From: Actinomycetes bacterium
GTDB taxonomy: Bacteria; Actinomycetota; Acidimicrobiia; Acidimicrobiales; Acidimicrobiaceae
Assembly (NCBI GenBank): GCA_021792075.1
Contig: JAJYVK010000030.1
Location: forward strand, 1 to 9,345
Length of the DNA stretch: 9,345 nt
Reading direction: 5' to 3'
Position numbers and translations under genes: made by a program. Every line of letters starts with the position of its first letter. The stretch's first letter is position 1. Below are positions 1 through 6,934 of this stretch, piece by piece. The notes under the pieces were generated by a model. It made no database searches. It saw only the letters and a list, made by a program, of their open reading frames with translations, and had not been told where the DNA came from.

Positions 1-162
1 AAGGTAGGCGTATTGATTCATACCTGCCAAAATGAGCTGTTCCCGTGTCGCAGAGTAGACCATTACGACACCAAGAAATGCAATGGAAACTGTTACAAAG
101 AAAAGAGTAAAGTCAAAATGAAGGAGCGTCTTGGTCCAACTTCTCGACCTGTCTGCCGGCAT
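1..162 (-). CDS. rodA: SEDS-family protein, probable RodA (N-terminal part, runs off the window)
   Basis: RodA and FtsW are multi-pass membrane glycosyltransferases that polymerise lipid II into peptidoglycan together with a class B penicillin-binding protein. Reading the minus strand from an ATG at 162-160 gives 54 open codons to the window edge. A basic N-terminus (residues 1-12) leads into LHFDFTLFFVTVSIAFLG and then VVMVYSATREQL. The first transmembrane helix ending in MVYSATR is typical of the family, and the following G..N...YL pattern resembles RodA more than FtsW. The start is supported by a GAGGAG ribosome binding site five bases upstream. The gene is divergent from pspA. The catalytic extracellular loops lie outside the window, so RodA versus FtsW is an inference; family membership is much firmer. 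Confidence 0.78.
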   Translation of the reverse strand, partial: MPADRSRSWTKTLLHFDFTLFFVTVSIAFLGVVMVYSATREQLILAGMNQYAYL

Positions 163-167
163 CAACA

Positions 168-173
168 CTCCTC
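168..173 (-). promoter_or_regulatory. Ribosome binding site of the rodA-like gene
   Basis: On the minus strand GAGGAG lies five bases before the ATG at 162-160. This near-consensus site fixes the start of the truncated gene at the window's left edge. Confidence 0.7.
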
Positions 174-288
174 TGCAACTAAAATTAAACTTCTACACAT
201 AACGAATTTTCGAATCTATAAATTGACATAACAATTATTAAAGTTACAGGAATGCCGATCGACGAGGATGGCAGCAGCTGCACATGCA

Positions 289-320
289 AAACCTAGATTT
301 TAGCGGTACATTAAACCTAG
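289..320. repeat. Two direct copies of AAACCTAG upstream of pspA
   Basis: AAACCTAG occurs at 289-296 and again at 313-320, 24 bases apart start to start, 38 bases before the pspA start codon. The spacing is close to two helical turns, so the copies could be half-sites on one face of the DNA. A chance repeat of this length is also possible. Confidence 0.4.
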
Positions 321-357
321 CCTTATTACCTCACGTGTTAGGACAGGAGCAACTTAG

Positions 358-1392
358 ATGAGCCTATTCAAGAGAATGTCGCAGGTCTTTCAACAAAAGG
401 CGAATGCTGCGCTCGACAAGGCTGAGGATCCTACTCAAGCACTTGACCTGTCCTATCAGAAGATGCTTGAAAATCTGCAGCAGGTGAGAAGGTCCATTGC
501 CGACGTCCTCACCTCCCAGAAAAGGCTCGAGGCGCAACAAGCAACGCTCTCAGCCCAGTACGACAAACTCCAGGGTCAGGCTCGCCAGGCGCTCCAGCAA
601 GGCCAAGAGGACCTTGCGCGAACGGCTCTAACCCGCTCCACCACCGTAAAGAGCCAGATCGATCAACTGACGCCGCAGATTGAGCAGCTCAAGACGCAGG
701 AGCAGTCACTCGAGGACACAGGTCAGAAACTCCAGGCAAAACTCGAACTATTCAGGTCTCAAAAAGATACTATGAAAGCCCAGTACACTGCCGCGAAAGC
801 ATCCACCAGTGCTATGGAAGGCCTCACCGGTCTCTCGGAAAACATGACTGACGTTTCCATGATGATCGACCGAGCCCAGGATAAGATCACAGGGCTTCAA
901 GCTCGGGCCGCCGCAGTGGGCGAACTGGCTGACTCGGGGGTGTTGGACAACTTGGCGATCGGCTCAGCCGCTCAAGACGATATCGAAGCCCAGCTAAAGG
1001 CCGGATCCCATGACTCCGACGTGGACTACCAGCTCGAAGCGATGAAATCGCAGCTAGGAATTGGTGTCGGCGCTTCAAGCCCGTCGGAGGCAAAAGGCGT
1101 CTCAGCTGGCGGATCAATGATCATAAGAATCACCGGTGATTCTGTTTACGAGGTTCCTACAACAGTCAAGCCAGCGCTGGACAACCTGGACGAAGCCCTT
1201 GACAGTGCGATAACCCGGGAAGACCAGGAAGCGTTTTCCTCATCGACAGATGAACTCATTAAGCTCATTCACGCCATGGGGAAAAAATTACCCGACACCG
1301 ACCTGAGACCGTCGGACCTGATTGTTCCATCGCAGGACATGACGATTGAACAGGCAAAGAAGATGCTCGACGAGGGGCCCCAGGGCAAGTAA
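358..1392 (+). CDS. pspA: PspA/IM30 family protein fused to a C-terminal PspAA domain
   Basis: PspA/IM30 proteins belong to the ESCRT-III superfamily. They assemble on the inner face of the cytoplasmic membrane and stabilise it under envelope stress. Residues 1-22 form the amphipathic membrane-binding helix, followed by the conserved EDP motif (23-25). Residues about 26-232 are a long, Gln/Lys/Glu-rich alpha-helical coiled coil. A Ser/Gly-rich linker (about 233-253) leads to MIIRITGDSVYEVP at 254, which starts a PspAA-type domain of about 85 residues ending in LPDTDLRPSDLIVPSQDMTI. That domain is often a separate small gene next to pspA in actinobacteria; here it is fused in frame. At 344 residues the protein is much longer than a usual PspA of about 220-250. 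The start has a strong AGGAG site (345-349) eight bases upstream. The gene is divergent from the rodA-like gene and convergent with aroE. Confidence 0.93.
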   Translation: MSLFKRMSQVFQQKANAALDKAEDPTQALDLSYQKMLENLQQVRRSIADVLTSQKRLEAQQATLSAQYDKLQGQARQALQQGQEDLARTALTRSTTVKSQIDQLTPQIEQLKTQEQSLEDTGQKLQAKLELFRSQKDTMKAQYTAAKASTSAMEGLTGLSENMTDVSMMIDRAQDKITGLQARAAAVGELADSGVLDNLAIGSAAQDDIEAQLKAGSHDSDVDYQLEAMKSQLGIGVGASSPSEAKGVSAGGSMIIRITGDSVYEVPTTVKPALDNLDEALDSAITREDQEAFSSSTDELIKLIHAMGKKLPDTDLRPSDLIVPSQDMTIEQAKKMLDEGPQGK

Positions 1393-1403
1393 CGAAAATA
1401 TAG

Positions 1404-1425
1404 CTTGTCCAATCCCTGTGACAAG
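1404..1425. terminator. Hairpin between convergent pspA and aroE
   Basis: CTTGTC (1404-1409) and GACAAG (1420-1425) form a perfect six-base-pair stem around a ten-base loop. The hairpin starts 11 bases after the pspA stop. On the minus strand it begins 11 bases after the aroE stop and is followed by CTATATTTT. It could end transcription from both sides. The stem is short and the T-tract is imperfect, so this is a modest call. Confidence 0.45.
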
Positions 1426-1436
1426 AGTTGCCACCT

Positions 1437-2354
1437 TTAGCGATCGAACGAGCGTGCCGCGTGGAACATTGCATCCAGGGGAGGCTCCTGCCCGGTCCAA
1501 ATCCAGAAGGCCCGAGCGGCCTGATGAACCAGCATTCCAATTCCATTGGCCACCCTGGCTCCAGACGCAAGTGCATCCTTCATCAATGGGGTCATAAGGG
1601 GATGGTAGATGATGTCATAGACAAAGTGCCTGGGACCCAGCAGTTCCGAAGGGATGGGGGTGTGGCCCTCGCCCACGGTTCCGGACATTCCCACACTCGT
1701 AGCATTTACCAGGATTTCGATCTCGCGAACCTCATCTATTGTTCCCCCTCTCGAAACCGGGCTACCGAGTCCAACGACCCTGGCAACAGCGTCCTCTCGC
1801 CTTCCCACAACGACGACCTCCCTAACGGCGGCGTCGGCAAGGGCAAGGACTATGGCCCTCGCAGCCCCGCCGGTCCCGATTACCATTACAGACTTATCGA
1901 CCACACTCTCACCGAGTTCTGCCTCCAGTGAAGCTACAAGAGCTGGGCCATCGGTGGAATCTCCTACAAGATTGTCGTCTTCCCAAAAGACACAGTTAAC
2001 CGAATTCAAAATTGCAGCGCGGTCGGTCACTCTGTCAAGCTGTCCGATGATGCTCTCCTTGTGGGGCATGGTTACAGAGACTCCGGCAAGACCCAGGGAA
2101 CGAATACCAAGAACAGCATCCCCAATACCTTGCCGAGTGACCCTAAGAGCTACGTATACCGCATCCAGCTCCATCGTCGAAAATGCAGCATTCAATAGCA
2201 CCGGGGAAAGGGAGTGATCGATTGGATTACCCACAACCGCAAAGACCTTGGTGCTCCCAGTAGGCCAGGGAATAACGGCCATGGATCCGTCGTTCGCTTT
2301 GAATCCTTGTTTCGGCGTAACCAGCCTTGTCTGGCTACGTGCTTTGGAATCCAT
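1437..2354 (-). CDS. aroE: Shikimate dehydrogenase (NADP+)
   Basis: AroE reduces 3-dehydroshikimate to shikimate with NADPH, the fourth step of the cytoplasmic shikimate pathway to aromatic amino acids. The substrate-binding half shows GNPIDHSLSP (42-51) with the paired serines S48 and S50, and VTMPHKE (94-100) with catalytic Lys99. GDSTDG (131-136) supplies the partner Asp135. The nucleotide-binding half has the glycine-rich GTGGAARA (160-167), NATSVGM (217-223) and YDIIYHP (246-252). The C-terminal GIGMLVHQAARAFWIWTG carries the conserved Gln278. At 305 residues it is about 30 longer than usual because of an N-terminal extension. The start at 2354 is preferred for its AAAGGGG ribosome binding site; Met25 (codon at 2282) is the alternative. 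It lies 162 bases downstream of mltG, possibly as a separate transcript. Confidence 0.96.
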   Translation of the reverse strand: MDSKARSQTRLVTPKQGFKANDGSMAVIPWPTGSTKVFAVVGNPIDHSLSPVLLNAAFSTMELDAVYVALRVTRQGIGDAVLGIRSLGLAGVSVTMPHKESIIGQLDRVTDRAAILNSVNCVFWEDDNLVGDSTDGPALVASLEAELGESVVDKSVMVIGTGGAARAIVLALADAAVREVVVVGRREDAVARVVGLGSPVSRGGTIDEVREIEILVNATSVGMSGTVGEGHTPIPSELLGPRHFVYDIIYHPLMTPLMKDALASGARVANGIGMLVHQAARAFWIWTGQEPPLDAMFHAARSFDR

Positions 2355-2360
2355 GAATCG

Positions 2361-2367
2361 CCCCTTT
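2361..2367 (-). promoter_or_regulatory. Ribosome binding site deciding the aroE start
   Basis: AAAGGGG on the minus strand lies six bases before the ATG at 2354-2352. Met25, the other candidate start, has only a weak purine stretch upstream, so this site favours the longer protein. Confidence 0.6.
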
Positions 2368-2482
2368 GAGAATTCTTGGAATATGATGGCTGCCCCTTCA
2401 GTCTAGATACCCGACATAGAAAACACAGAAAGAACTCCTTATGTGGTACCGCGAAGAAATGGCCGTTAGAGAACATCCTTCC

Positions 2483-2508
2483 AAAAAAAGCCCGCTATGT
2501 AGGCAGCG
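2483..2508 (-). terminator. Possible intrinsic terminator after mltG
   Basis: On the minus strand, starting about eight bases after the mltG stop, a GC-rich dyad is followed directly by seven T residues (2489-2483). Two short pairings are possible: CGCT with AGCG around an eight-base loop, or GCCT with GGGC (one G-T pair) next to the T-tract. Either stem is only four pairs, so termination may be partial. It would separate aroE from the upstream operon. Confidence 0.35.
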
Positions 2509-2516
2509 CCGTCAAC

Positions 2517-3620
2517 TCAACCTAACCCTCTACTTTTTGCCAACTGTTCATTGGCCAGCTGCCCGGCATAGGTTGAAGAAAAAGCCTCCTGACCGTCTCT
2601 TTGGACCACCACATAGTAAAGCCAGTTCCCGCTAGCGGGATTCATGGCGGCAAGAAGAGCCGACTCGGACGGTACCGCAATCGGCGTAGGCGGCAGGCCG
2701 TAATTCAGGTAGGTATTGTAAGGAGAGTTCGTCTGCAGATCCGCGAACGAAAGACTGCTGGCTTTGTTACCGAGTGCATAGAGGACGGTTGAATCAAGCT
2801 GCAACTTCATGTGTTGGGCCAACCGGTTGAGTATCACCCGTGCTACCTTGTTTCCATCTCCTGGATAGACCGCTTCCTTTTCTATCAGCGAAGCCAAGGT
2901 AACTATCTGATAGGCAGATAGGTTGTCAATCCTGGTCTGGGGGGTCAACCCAAGCTTTTGGGCCTCCGTAACAAATGCGTCCGACATCATGGTCAAAATT
3001 GCCGCGTCAGAAGTCGAGGGATCAAAGCTGTAGGTGTCCGGGTACAGAAGGCCTTCCAGGGAGTTGACCGAAGTCGGCTCAAAGGGTGATCTAACCTGGC
3101 CCGAGGCTGCAACCTGGAGAAACCGCTTTGCGCTGTGTCCCGGCAGCTTTCCCACCCGAGCTGCTATTTGATCCAGCGTCAAACCATCCGGGATTACCAG
3201 CCTGTCAAGTACTGGTCCTCTTTCCAAAGCCGACAGCACCGCCGAAAACGCGGAATCAGCATTAAACTTGTAGGTCCCTGCCTGAAGCACAACGGTTGGC
3301 TGGGTGCGAAGCCACAACTTGAAGACAAAGGACGAGCTGATGACCTTGTTCGAGGCAAGTGCACCAGCGAACTGACTCAGCCCTTCCCCTGGAGTGGCAA
3401 CTACAGTAACTGTCGTCTTAGAAGATCCACCATCCACCTGCGAGCGATAGTAGCCATACAGCGCAGCACCTAATACGGCCAGCACAACCACTATGGAGAG
3501 TACTGCCAGACGAACCTTGCTCCTTTTTCTCCGCCTGAGTTCAGAGCGGCTGAATCTAAAATCCCGCTCAGACGGCCCAATGCCTCCGAGATCTCTGATT
3601 TCCCTCTGTTCAAAGGTCAT
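2517..3620 (-). CDS. mltG: Endolytic murein transglycosylase MltG (YceG-like)
   Basis: MltG is an inner-membrane lytic transglycosylase that cuts nascent glycan strands and is thought to set their length. The 367-residue protein starts with a charged cytoplasmic tail (1-36) and one membrane segment (about 37-58), placing the rest outside the membrane. Residues about 70-180 are the LysM-like region. The catalytic domain shows LEGLLYPDTYSF (188-199), SLIEKEA (244-250) with the presumed catalytic Glu247, and NSPYNTYLNYGLPPTPI (298-314). The terminal FSSTYAGQLANEQ stands where many homologues have a His-containing F..T..EH stretch, a small divergence. Its ATG abuts the ruvX stop (TAAATG) and it has no clear ribosome binding site, so coupled translation is likely. 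Confidence 0.95.
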   Translation of the reverse strand: MTFEQREIRDLGGIGPSERDFRFSRSELRRRKRSKVRLAVLSIVVVLAVLGAALYGYYRSQVDGGSSKTTVTVVATPGEGLSQFAGALASNKVISSSFVFKLWLRTQPTVVLQAGTYKFNADSAFSAVLSALERGPVLDRLVIPDGLTLDQIAARVGKLPGHSAKRFLQVAASGQVRSPFEPTSVNSLEGLLYPDTYSFDPSTSDAAILTMMSDAFVTEAQKLGLTPQTRIDNLSAYQIVTLASLIEKEAVYPGDGNKVARVILNRLAQHMKLQLDSTVLYALGNKASSLSFADLQTNSPYNTYLNYGLPPTPIAVPSESALLAAMNPASGNWLYYVVVQRDGQEAFSSTYAGQLANEQLAKSRGLG

Positions 3621-4052
3621 TTATCGGACCGGCCTGCCTTCCAACCAGGTCTGCAGGATTATGGCTGCAGCGGCTGAGTCGATAACGCTCCTCTGGGCTT
3701 TCTCAGACATGTTTGCTTCCCTGAGCCTTCTCGAGGCCTCAGCGGTACTGAATCTTTCGTCCTGAAGCACAATTTCGACCGCCAGTTCCGCAGAGAGTTC
3801 GGATACAAATCGTTTTACGGCCTCGGCGCTCGGCCCAGACCTGCCTGATAATCCAACTGGCAATCCAACAACTATCTTCTGTGGGTCGTACTCATTGATC
3901 AAGCTTGCCAATCTGCGGATATCTCCCTTGCGATCCTTGGATCTGACAAACGACCGGACCGGAAGCGCCAGTCGACCCTGGGAGTCAGAGACCGCAACAC
4001 CTATCCTCTTCTGCCCATAATCTATGCCGACAAAGCGCACTTGCTCTCTCAT
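3621..4052 (-). CDS. ruvX: RuvX/YqgF-type RNase H-fold putative pre-16S rRNA nuclease
   Basis: This family has an RNase H-like fold. Members are linked to maturation of the 16S rRNA 5' end and were also proposed as Holliday-junction resolvases. The 143-residue length is typical. GIDYGQKRIGVAVSD (9-23) supplies the first acidic residue, Asp11. VVGLPVGLSGRSGPSA (61-76) is the family's second signature. LQDERFST (96-103) and DSAAAAIILQ (125-134) carry the remaining candidate catalytic acids (Asp98 or Glu99, and Asp125). The start codon overlaps the alaS stop in ATGA, with AAGGGAG just upstream. It sits between alaS and mltG, the usual actinobacterial order. Confidence 0.95.
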   Translation of the reverse strand: MREQVRFVGIDYGQKRIGVAVSDSQGRLALPVRSFVRSKDRKGDIRRLASLINEYDPQKIVVGLPVGLSGRSGPSAEAVKRFVSELSAELAVEIVLQDERFSTAEASRRLREANMSEKAQRSVIDSAAAAIILQTWLEGRPVR

Positions 4053-6628
4053 TCTCCCTTGAAGAGCAGCGACTCTATGATCGAATAAGCCTCGCCAAGT
4101 TTCGCAACATTCTTTCCACCCGCTTGGGCGAACTCTGTCTGCTTGCCCGTTCCACCACCCAGTATTCCCGCAGCTTCTCTGAGCAGATCTGATGCTATCA
4201 GGCCACTCTCACGCGTCACTGCTGCAACAAGTGAGGCCTTTTCGCTGTCGGGGGTGCCGACCAGCACCACTGCGCTCATGTTTGGCTCCGCTCTGACCAA
4301 TAGCGCAAGCTCACGCATGAGTTCCGGTTCGAGATTGTCCTGTCGTGCCAGAACCCTCCCGTTCCGTGAGTGCATCGCTAACACCTTGGCGAGAGCTTTG
4401 AGCTCTCTAGCCTGCATGACTTTGAGCTGGTTCACAAGTTCGCTCTCGCGCTCCTTTATCGATTCCAGCCTGGTCACCAGCTCCTCCGGATTCGTCCTCA
4501 GCGCAGCTGCAGCCCGATGGAGCACGCTCTCGATCTCCATGTAGTGCTCGATCGCGTTCATCCCGGTCAGCGCCTCGATACGTCTCGTGTTGGCCCCGAT
4601 TGAACTTTCGGAAACGATGACAAAGGGACCGATCTCAGCCAGGTTGTAAACATGAGTTCCCCCACACAACTCCAATGAGCGTTCACCGGCCCGAACCATT
4701 CTCACCCGTTCGCCATACTTATCGCCAAAGAATGCCATAGCGCCCTGTTCCAACGCTTCCGACTTGGAGGTTTCCCGCACTTCCACCGGCTTGGCAGATA
4801 ATATCTGCATGTTCACCAAGCGCGTGACTCTGAGTCTCTCCTCCTCGGAGAGAGGGGCCCAGTGCGAGAAGTCAAAGCGAAGACGGTCTGGTGCGACCAA
4901 GCTGCCCTGCTGTTTGACATGGTCACCTAGGACCTCCCTCAACGCAGAATGAAGCAGGTGCGTAGCCGTATGATTTCTCCTGATGGCATTCCGTCGTTCG
5001 GCATCGACATCTAGCCGAGCCATTTGGCCAAGCGTAAGCTCGCCCGAGATCACCTTCCCTCGATGTCGAATCAAACCCGGAAGTGCGTAAGACGTGTCCA
5101 CCACCTGCACCCGAGCTGATTCCGTGACCACCGTTCCGGTGTCCCCCACCTGTCCTCCGCTCTCCGCATAGAAAGGGGTACGGTCAAAGAAAAGCTCGAC
5201 CTCGCGTGCCGCAGGTCTTTCAACCATGCCCACCAAACGACCGGTATCGGAGAGCACTTCGTAGCCGGTGAATCGGGTAACGCCGAACTGCTCTGATATT
5301 TCTCGATACCGCTCCTGCAACTCGAGATCTGAACCTACCTCTTTACCGGCGGCGCGAGCACGGTCCCGCTGGACCTTCATCTGAGAGTCGAATCCCTGCC
5401 TATCAACGGTAACGCCACGATCAGCAGCGATCTCTTCAGTAAGCTCTATCGGAAAGCCGTAGGTGTCATGTAGCCTGAATGCGGCCTCGCCTGAGACCAC
5501 ATCGCCAAGAGCGAGCTCCTGATCCAGCAGCAGACTGCCAGCTTTCAACGTATTCCTGAATCGCTCCTCCTCCCGGGAGATTACGGAGACGATGAAGTCT
5601 TTATTACTGACAAGCTCTGGGTACGCGGAACCCATAACTGAAACAACTGACTCAACCAGCTGCGGAGTCACCGATCTGTCAACGCCGAGGCTGAATGACC
5701 TGAGGGCAGCCCTTCGAATGATCCTCCGCAAAACGTAACCTCTACCCTCATTTGACGGATATACCCCGTCGGCCACCAGAAACGACATCGATCTGGCGTG
5801 GTCGGCCATTATCCGAAGAGCCACGTCGCTGCCCTCGTCGCGACCGTAGTGAGTCTTGGTTACATCGCAAGCAACATCGAGGATCGGCCTAATTACATCG
5901 GTGTCGAATACCGAACTCTTTCCCTGCAGGACCTGCAAGATCCTTTCCAAGCCCGCACCGGTATCTATAGATGGCTTGGGAAGGGGCTCTAGACTCTGGT
6001 CCGGCTGGCGATTGAACTGCATAAAGACGAGGTTCCATATCTCAAGAAATCGCTCGTCTGATCCGTGGGCTGGCCCGCCGCCGGCACCGAACTCCGCACC
6101 TTTGTCGAGATAAATCTCCGAACACGGTCCACACGGACCGACCTCTCCCATCTGCCACCAGTTGTCCTCGTCGAGACGCTGAATTCTGCTCGGATCAAAT
6201 CCAACCGCATCACGCCAGATCTGTTCGCTCTCGTCGTCTTCGAGATGAACGGTGATCCAGATTCGTTCCGGGTCAAGACCAAGGACATCGGTTACTAGCT
6301 GCCAGGCCATCGGAATGGCCTCCTCCTTGAAGTAATCCCCGAAAGAGAAATTGCCAAGCATCTCGAAAAACGTCAAATGGCGTGCTGTTCGTCCTATCTG
6401 GTCGAGATCGTTGTGCTTTCCACCCGCCCGCATGCACTTCTGGACCGAGGTCGCCCTTTTGTATGGCGGAACCTCTTCTCCCAAGAAGTACGGCTTGAAT
6501 GGCACCATACCAGCAACGGTGAATAGTATTGAGGGGTCATGAGGAATCAGAGATGCCGACGGCACGGCGACATGGCCTCGCTCCGTAAAGAACTTGGTAA
6601 ATGCTTCTCGAAGATCGTCAGATTTCAT
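4049..6628 (-). CDS. alaS: Alanine--tRNA ligase
   Basis: AlaRS charges tRNA-Ala in the cytoplasm and removes mischarged Ser and Gly. The 859 residues cover all domains, slightly shorter than the usual 870-890. The class II catalytic core (about 1-240) shows HLTFFEMLGNFSFGDYF (84-100), GEVGPCGPCSEIY (161-173) and the motif 3 sequence GAGLERI (224-230). The tRNA-recognition region follows, with NEGRGYVLRRIIRRA (293-307). The editing domain has the metal-binding set HTATH (553-557) and CGGTH (655-659), that is His553, His557, Cys655 and His659. A coiled coil (about 700-750) leads to the DHHA1 domain with GGGTGKQTEFAQAGG (824-838), a slightly unusual form of its Gly-rich motif. There is no clear ribosome binding site. 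A short overlapping upstream ORF and an inverted repeat lie directly before the start. Confidence 0.98.
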   Translation of the reverse strand: MKSDDLREAFTKFFTERGHVAVPSASLIPHDPSILFTVAGMVPFKPYFLGEEVPPYKRATSVQKCMRAGGKHNDLDQIGRTARHLTFFEMLGNFSFGDYFKEEAIPMAWQLVTDVLGLDPERIWITVHLEDDESEQIWRDAVGFDPSRIQRLDEDNWWQMGEVGPCGPCSEIYLDKGAEFGAGGGPAHGSDERFLEIWNLVFMQFNRQPDQSLEPLPKPSIDTGAGLERILQVLQGKSSVFDTDVIRPILDVACDVTKTHYGRDEGSDVALRIMADHARSMSFLVADGVYPSNEGRGYVLRRIIRRAALRSFSLGVDRSVTPQLVESVVSVMGSAYPELVSNKDFIVSVISREEERFRNTLKAGSLLLDQELALGDVVSGEAAFRLHDTYGFPIELTEEIAADRGVTVDRQGFDSQMKVQRDRARAAGKEVGSDLELQERYREISEQFGVTRFTGYEVLSDTGRLVGMVERPAAREVELFFDRTPFYAESGGQVGDTGTVVTESARVQVVDTSYALPGLIRHRGKVISGELTLGQMARLDVDAERRNAIRRNHTATHLLHSALREVLGDHVKQQGSLVAPDRLRFDFSHWAPLSEEERLRVTRLVNMQILSAKPVEVRETSKSEALEQGAMAFFGDKYGERVRMVRAGERSLELCGGTHVYNLAEIGPFVIVSESSIGANTRRIEALTGMNAIEHYMEIESVLHRAAAALRTNPEELVTRLESIKERESELVNQLKVMQARELKALAKVLAMHSRNGRVLARQDNLEPELMRELALLVRAEPNMSAVVLVGTPDSEKASLVAAVTRESGLIASDLLREAAGILGGGTGKQTEFAQAGGKNVAKLGEAYSIIESLLFKGE

Positions 6629-6631
6629 TTG

Positions 6632-6643
6632 TAGGCCAGCCTA
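6632..6643. repeat. Inverted repeat immediately upstream of the alaS start
   Basis: TAGGC and GCCTA flank a two-base centre at 6632-6643, ending three bases before the alaS ATG on the minus strand. In RNA it could form a four-pair UAGG/CCUA hairpin with a CUGG loop where a ribosome binding site would normally lie. A regulatory role is inference only. Confidence 0.35.
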
Positions 6644-6673
6644 TATCGTCTTGAGTCATAAATGGACTTTCCG

Positions 6674-6934
6674 CTACTTGGCCTGGGATTGTCTCCTCGG
6701 ATCCAAGCCCATCTGTGTCCGCAGCGTCGCCTCTGTCTCCTCCACCTCGGTCCTAGCATCCCCGAGTGCCGCCGAAAGGCGATCCTTGAGCCTGATGACA
6801 GAATCCGCGGTTGCTTTTGTGAGAGCCAAGGGGGTCACTTCTTCCACCTTCTGCCTAATTCTCTTGCGAACCCAAATACTGATGGCGACGCCAGCGCCGG
6901 TTCCCGATATAAACCACCGTAATCTCTTGGCCAC
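6674..6934 (-). CDS. Small membrane-anchored protein, DUF6167-like
   Basis: This 86-residue protein has a short basic start, one hydrophobic segment with small residues (about 6-22, FISGTGAGVAISIWV), a basic stop-transfer patch (RKRIRQK) and then a charged amphipathic helix to the end. It resembles the small DUF6167-type proteins encoded directly before alaS in Streptomyces and relatives; this match rests on size, layout and position, not on a search. Its function is unknown. The GTG start shares one base with the preceding stop (TAGTG), and AAGGGAG lies about six bases upstream, so the start is well supported. It probably sits in the cytoplasmic membrane with its helix in the cytoplasm. Confidence 0.75.
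   Translation of the reverse strand: MAKRLRWFISGTGAGVAISIWVRKRIRQKVEEVTPLALTKATADSVIRLKDRLSAALGDARTEVEETEATLRTQMGLDPRRQSQAK

Larger units (their letters stand above)
163..357. promoter_or_regulatory. Divergent intergenic region between rodA-like gene and pspA
   Basis: These 195 bases must hold the promoters of both divergent genes. Bases 181-245 are markedly AT-rich compared with the surrounding genes. On the minus strand TATAGA (220-215) is a possible -10 for the rodA-like gene. On the plus strand TTGACA (223-228) matches a -35 box exactly, but no good -10 follows at 16-18 bases, so a pspA promoter there is doubtful. The pspA-proximal half holds the palindromes CGATCG (256-261) and GCAGCTGC (274-281) and a repeated AAACCTAG. 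No convincing ORF fills the region. Promoter positions are guesses from base patterns. Confidence 0.5.

Noticed and set aside
223..228. Perfect TTGACA as a pspA -35 box
   Set aside because: No reasonable -10 hexamer follows at 16-18 bases, so I did not call a promoter here and only mention it in the intergenic entry.
13..231. Plus-strand ORF of 72 codons at the left edge
   Set aside because: It lies opposite the RodA-like N-terminus, which has family sequence and a good ribosome binding site. The plus-strand product has no recognisable features and extends into the AT-rich promoter region.
1428..2217. Long plus-strand ORFs (167 and 187 codons) opposite aroE
   Set aside because: Their products are Ser/Thr/Pro/Arg-rich, as expected for antisense readings of a real gene, and aroE is fully conserved through the region.
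2444..2454. TGGTACCGCGA resembling the T-box antiterminator core (plus strand)
   Set aside because: It points towards the 3' end of mltG, not to a downstream plus-strand gene, and no specifier or stem I structure is evident around it. It is most likely chance.
6855..6933. First-frame tail of the DUF948 ORF running into the next gene
   Set aside because: The residues after the shift are Arg/Pro/Cys-rich without family character and overlap a well-supported downstream gene; they are an out-of-frame reading.
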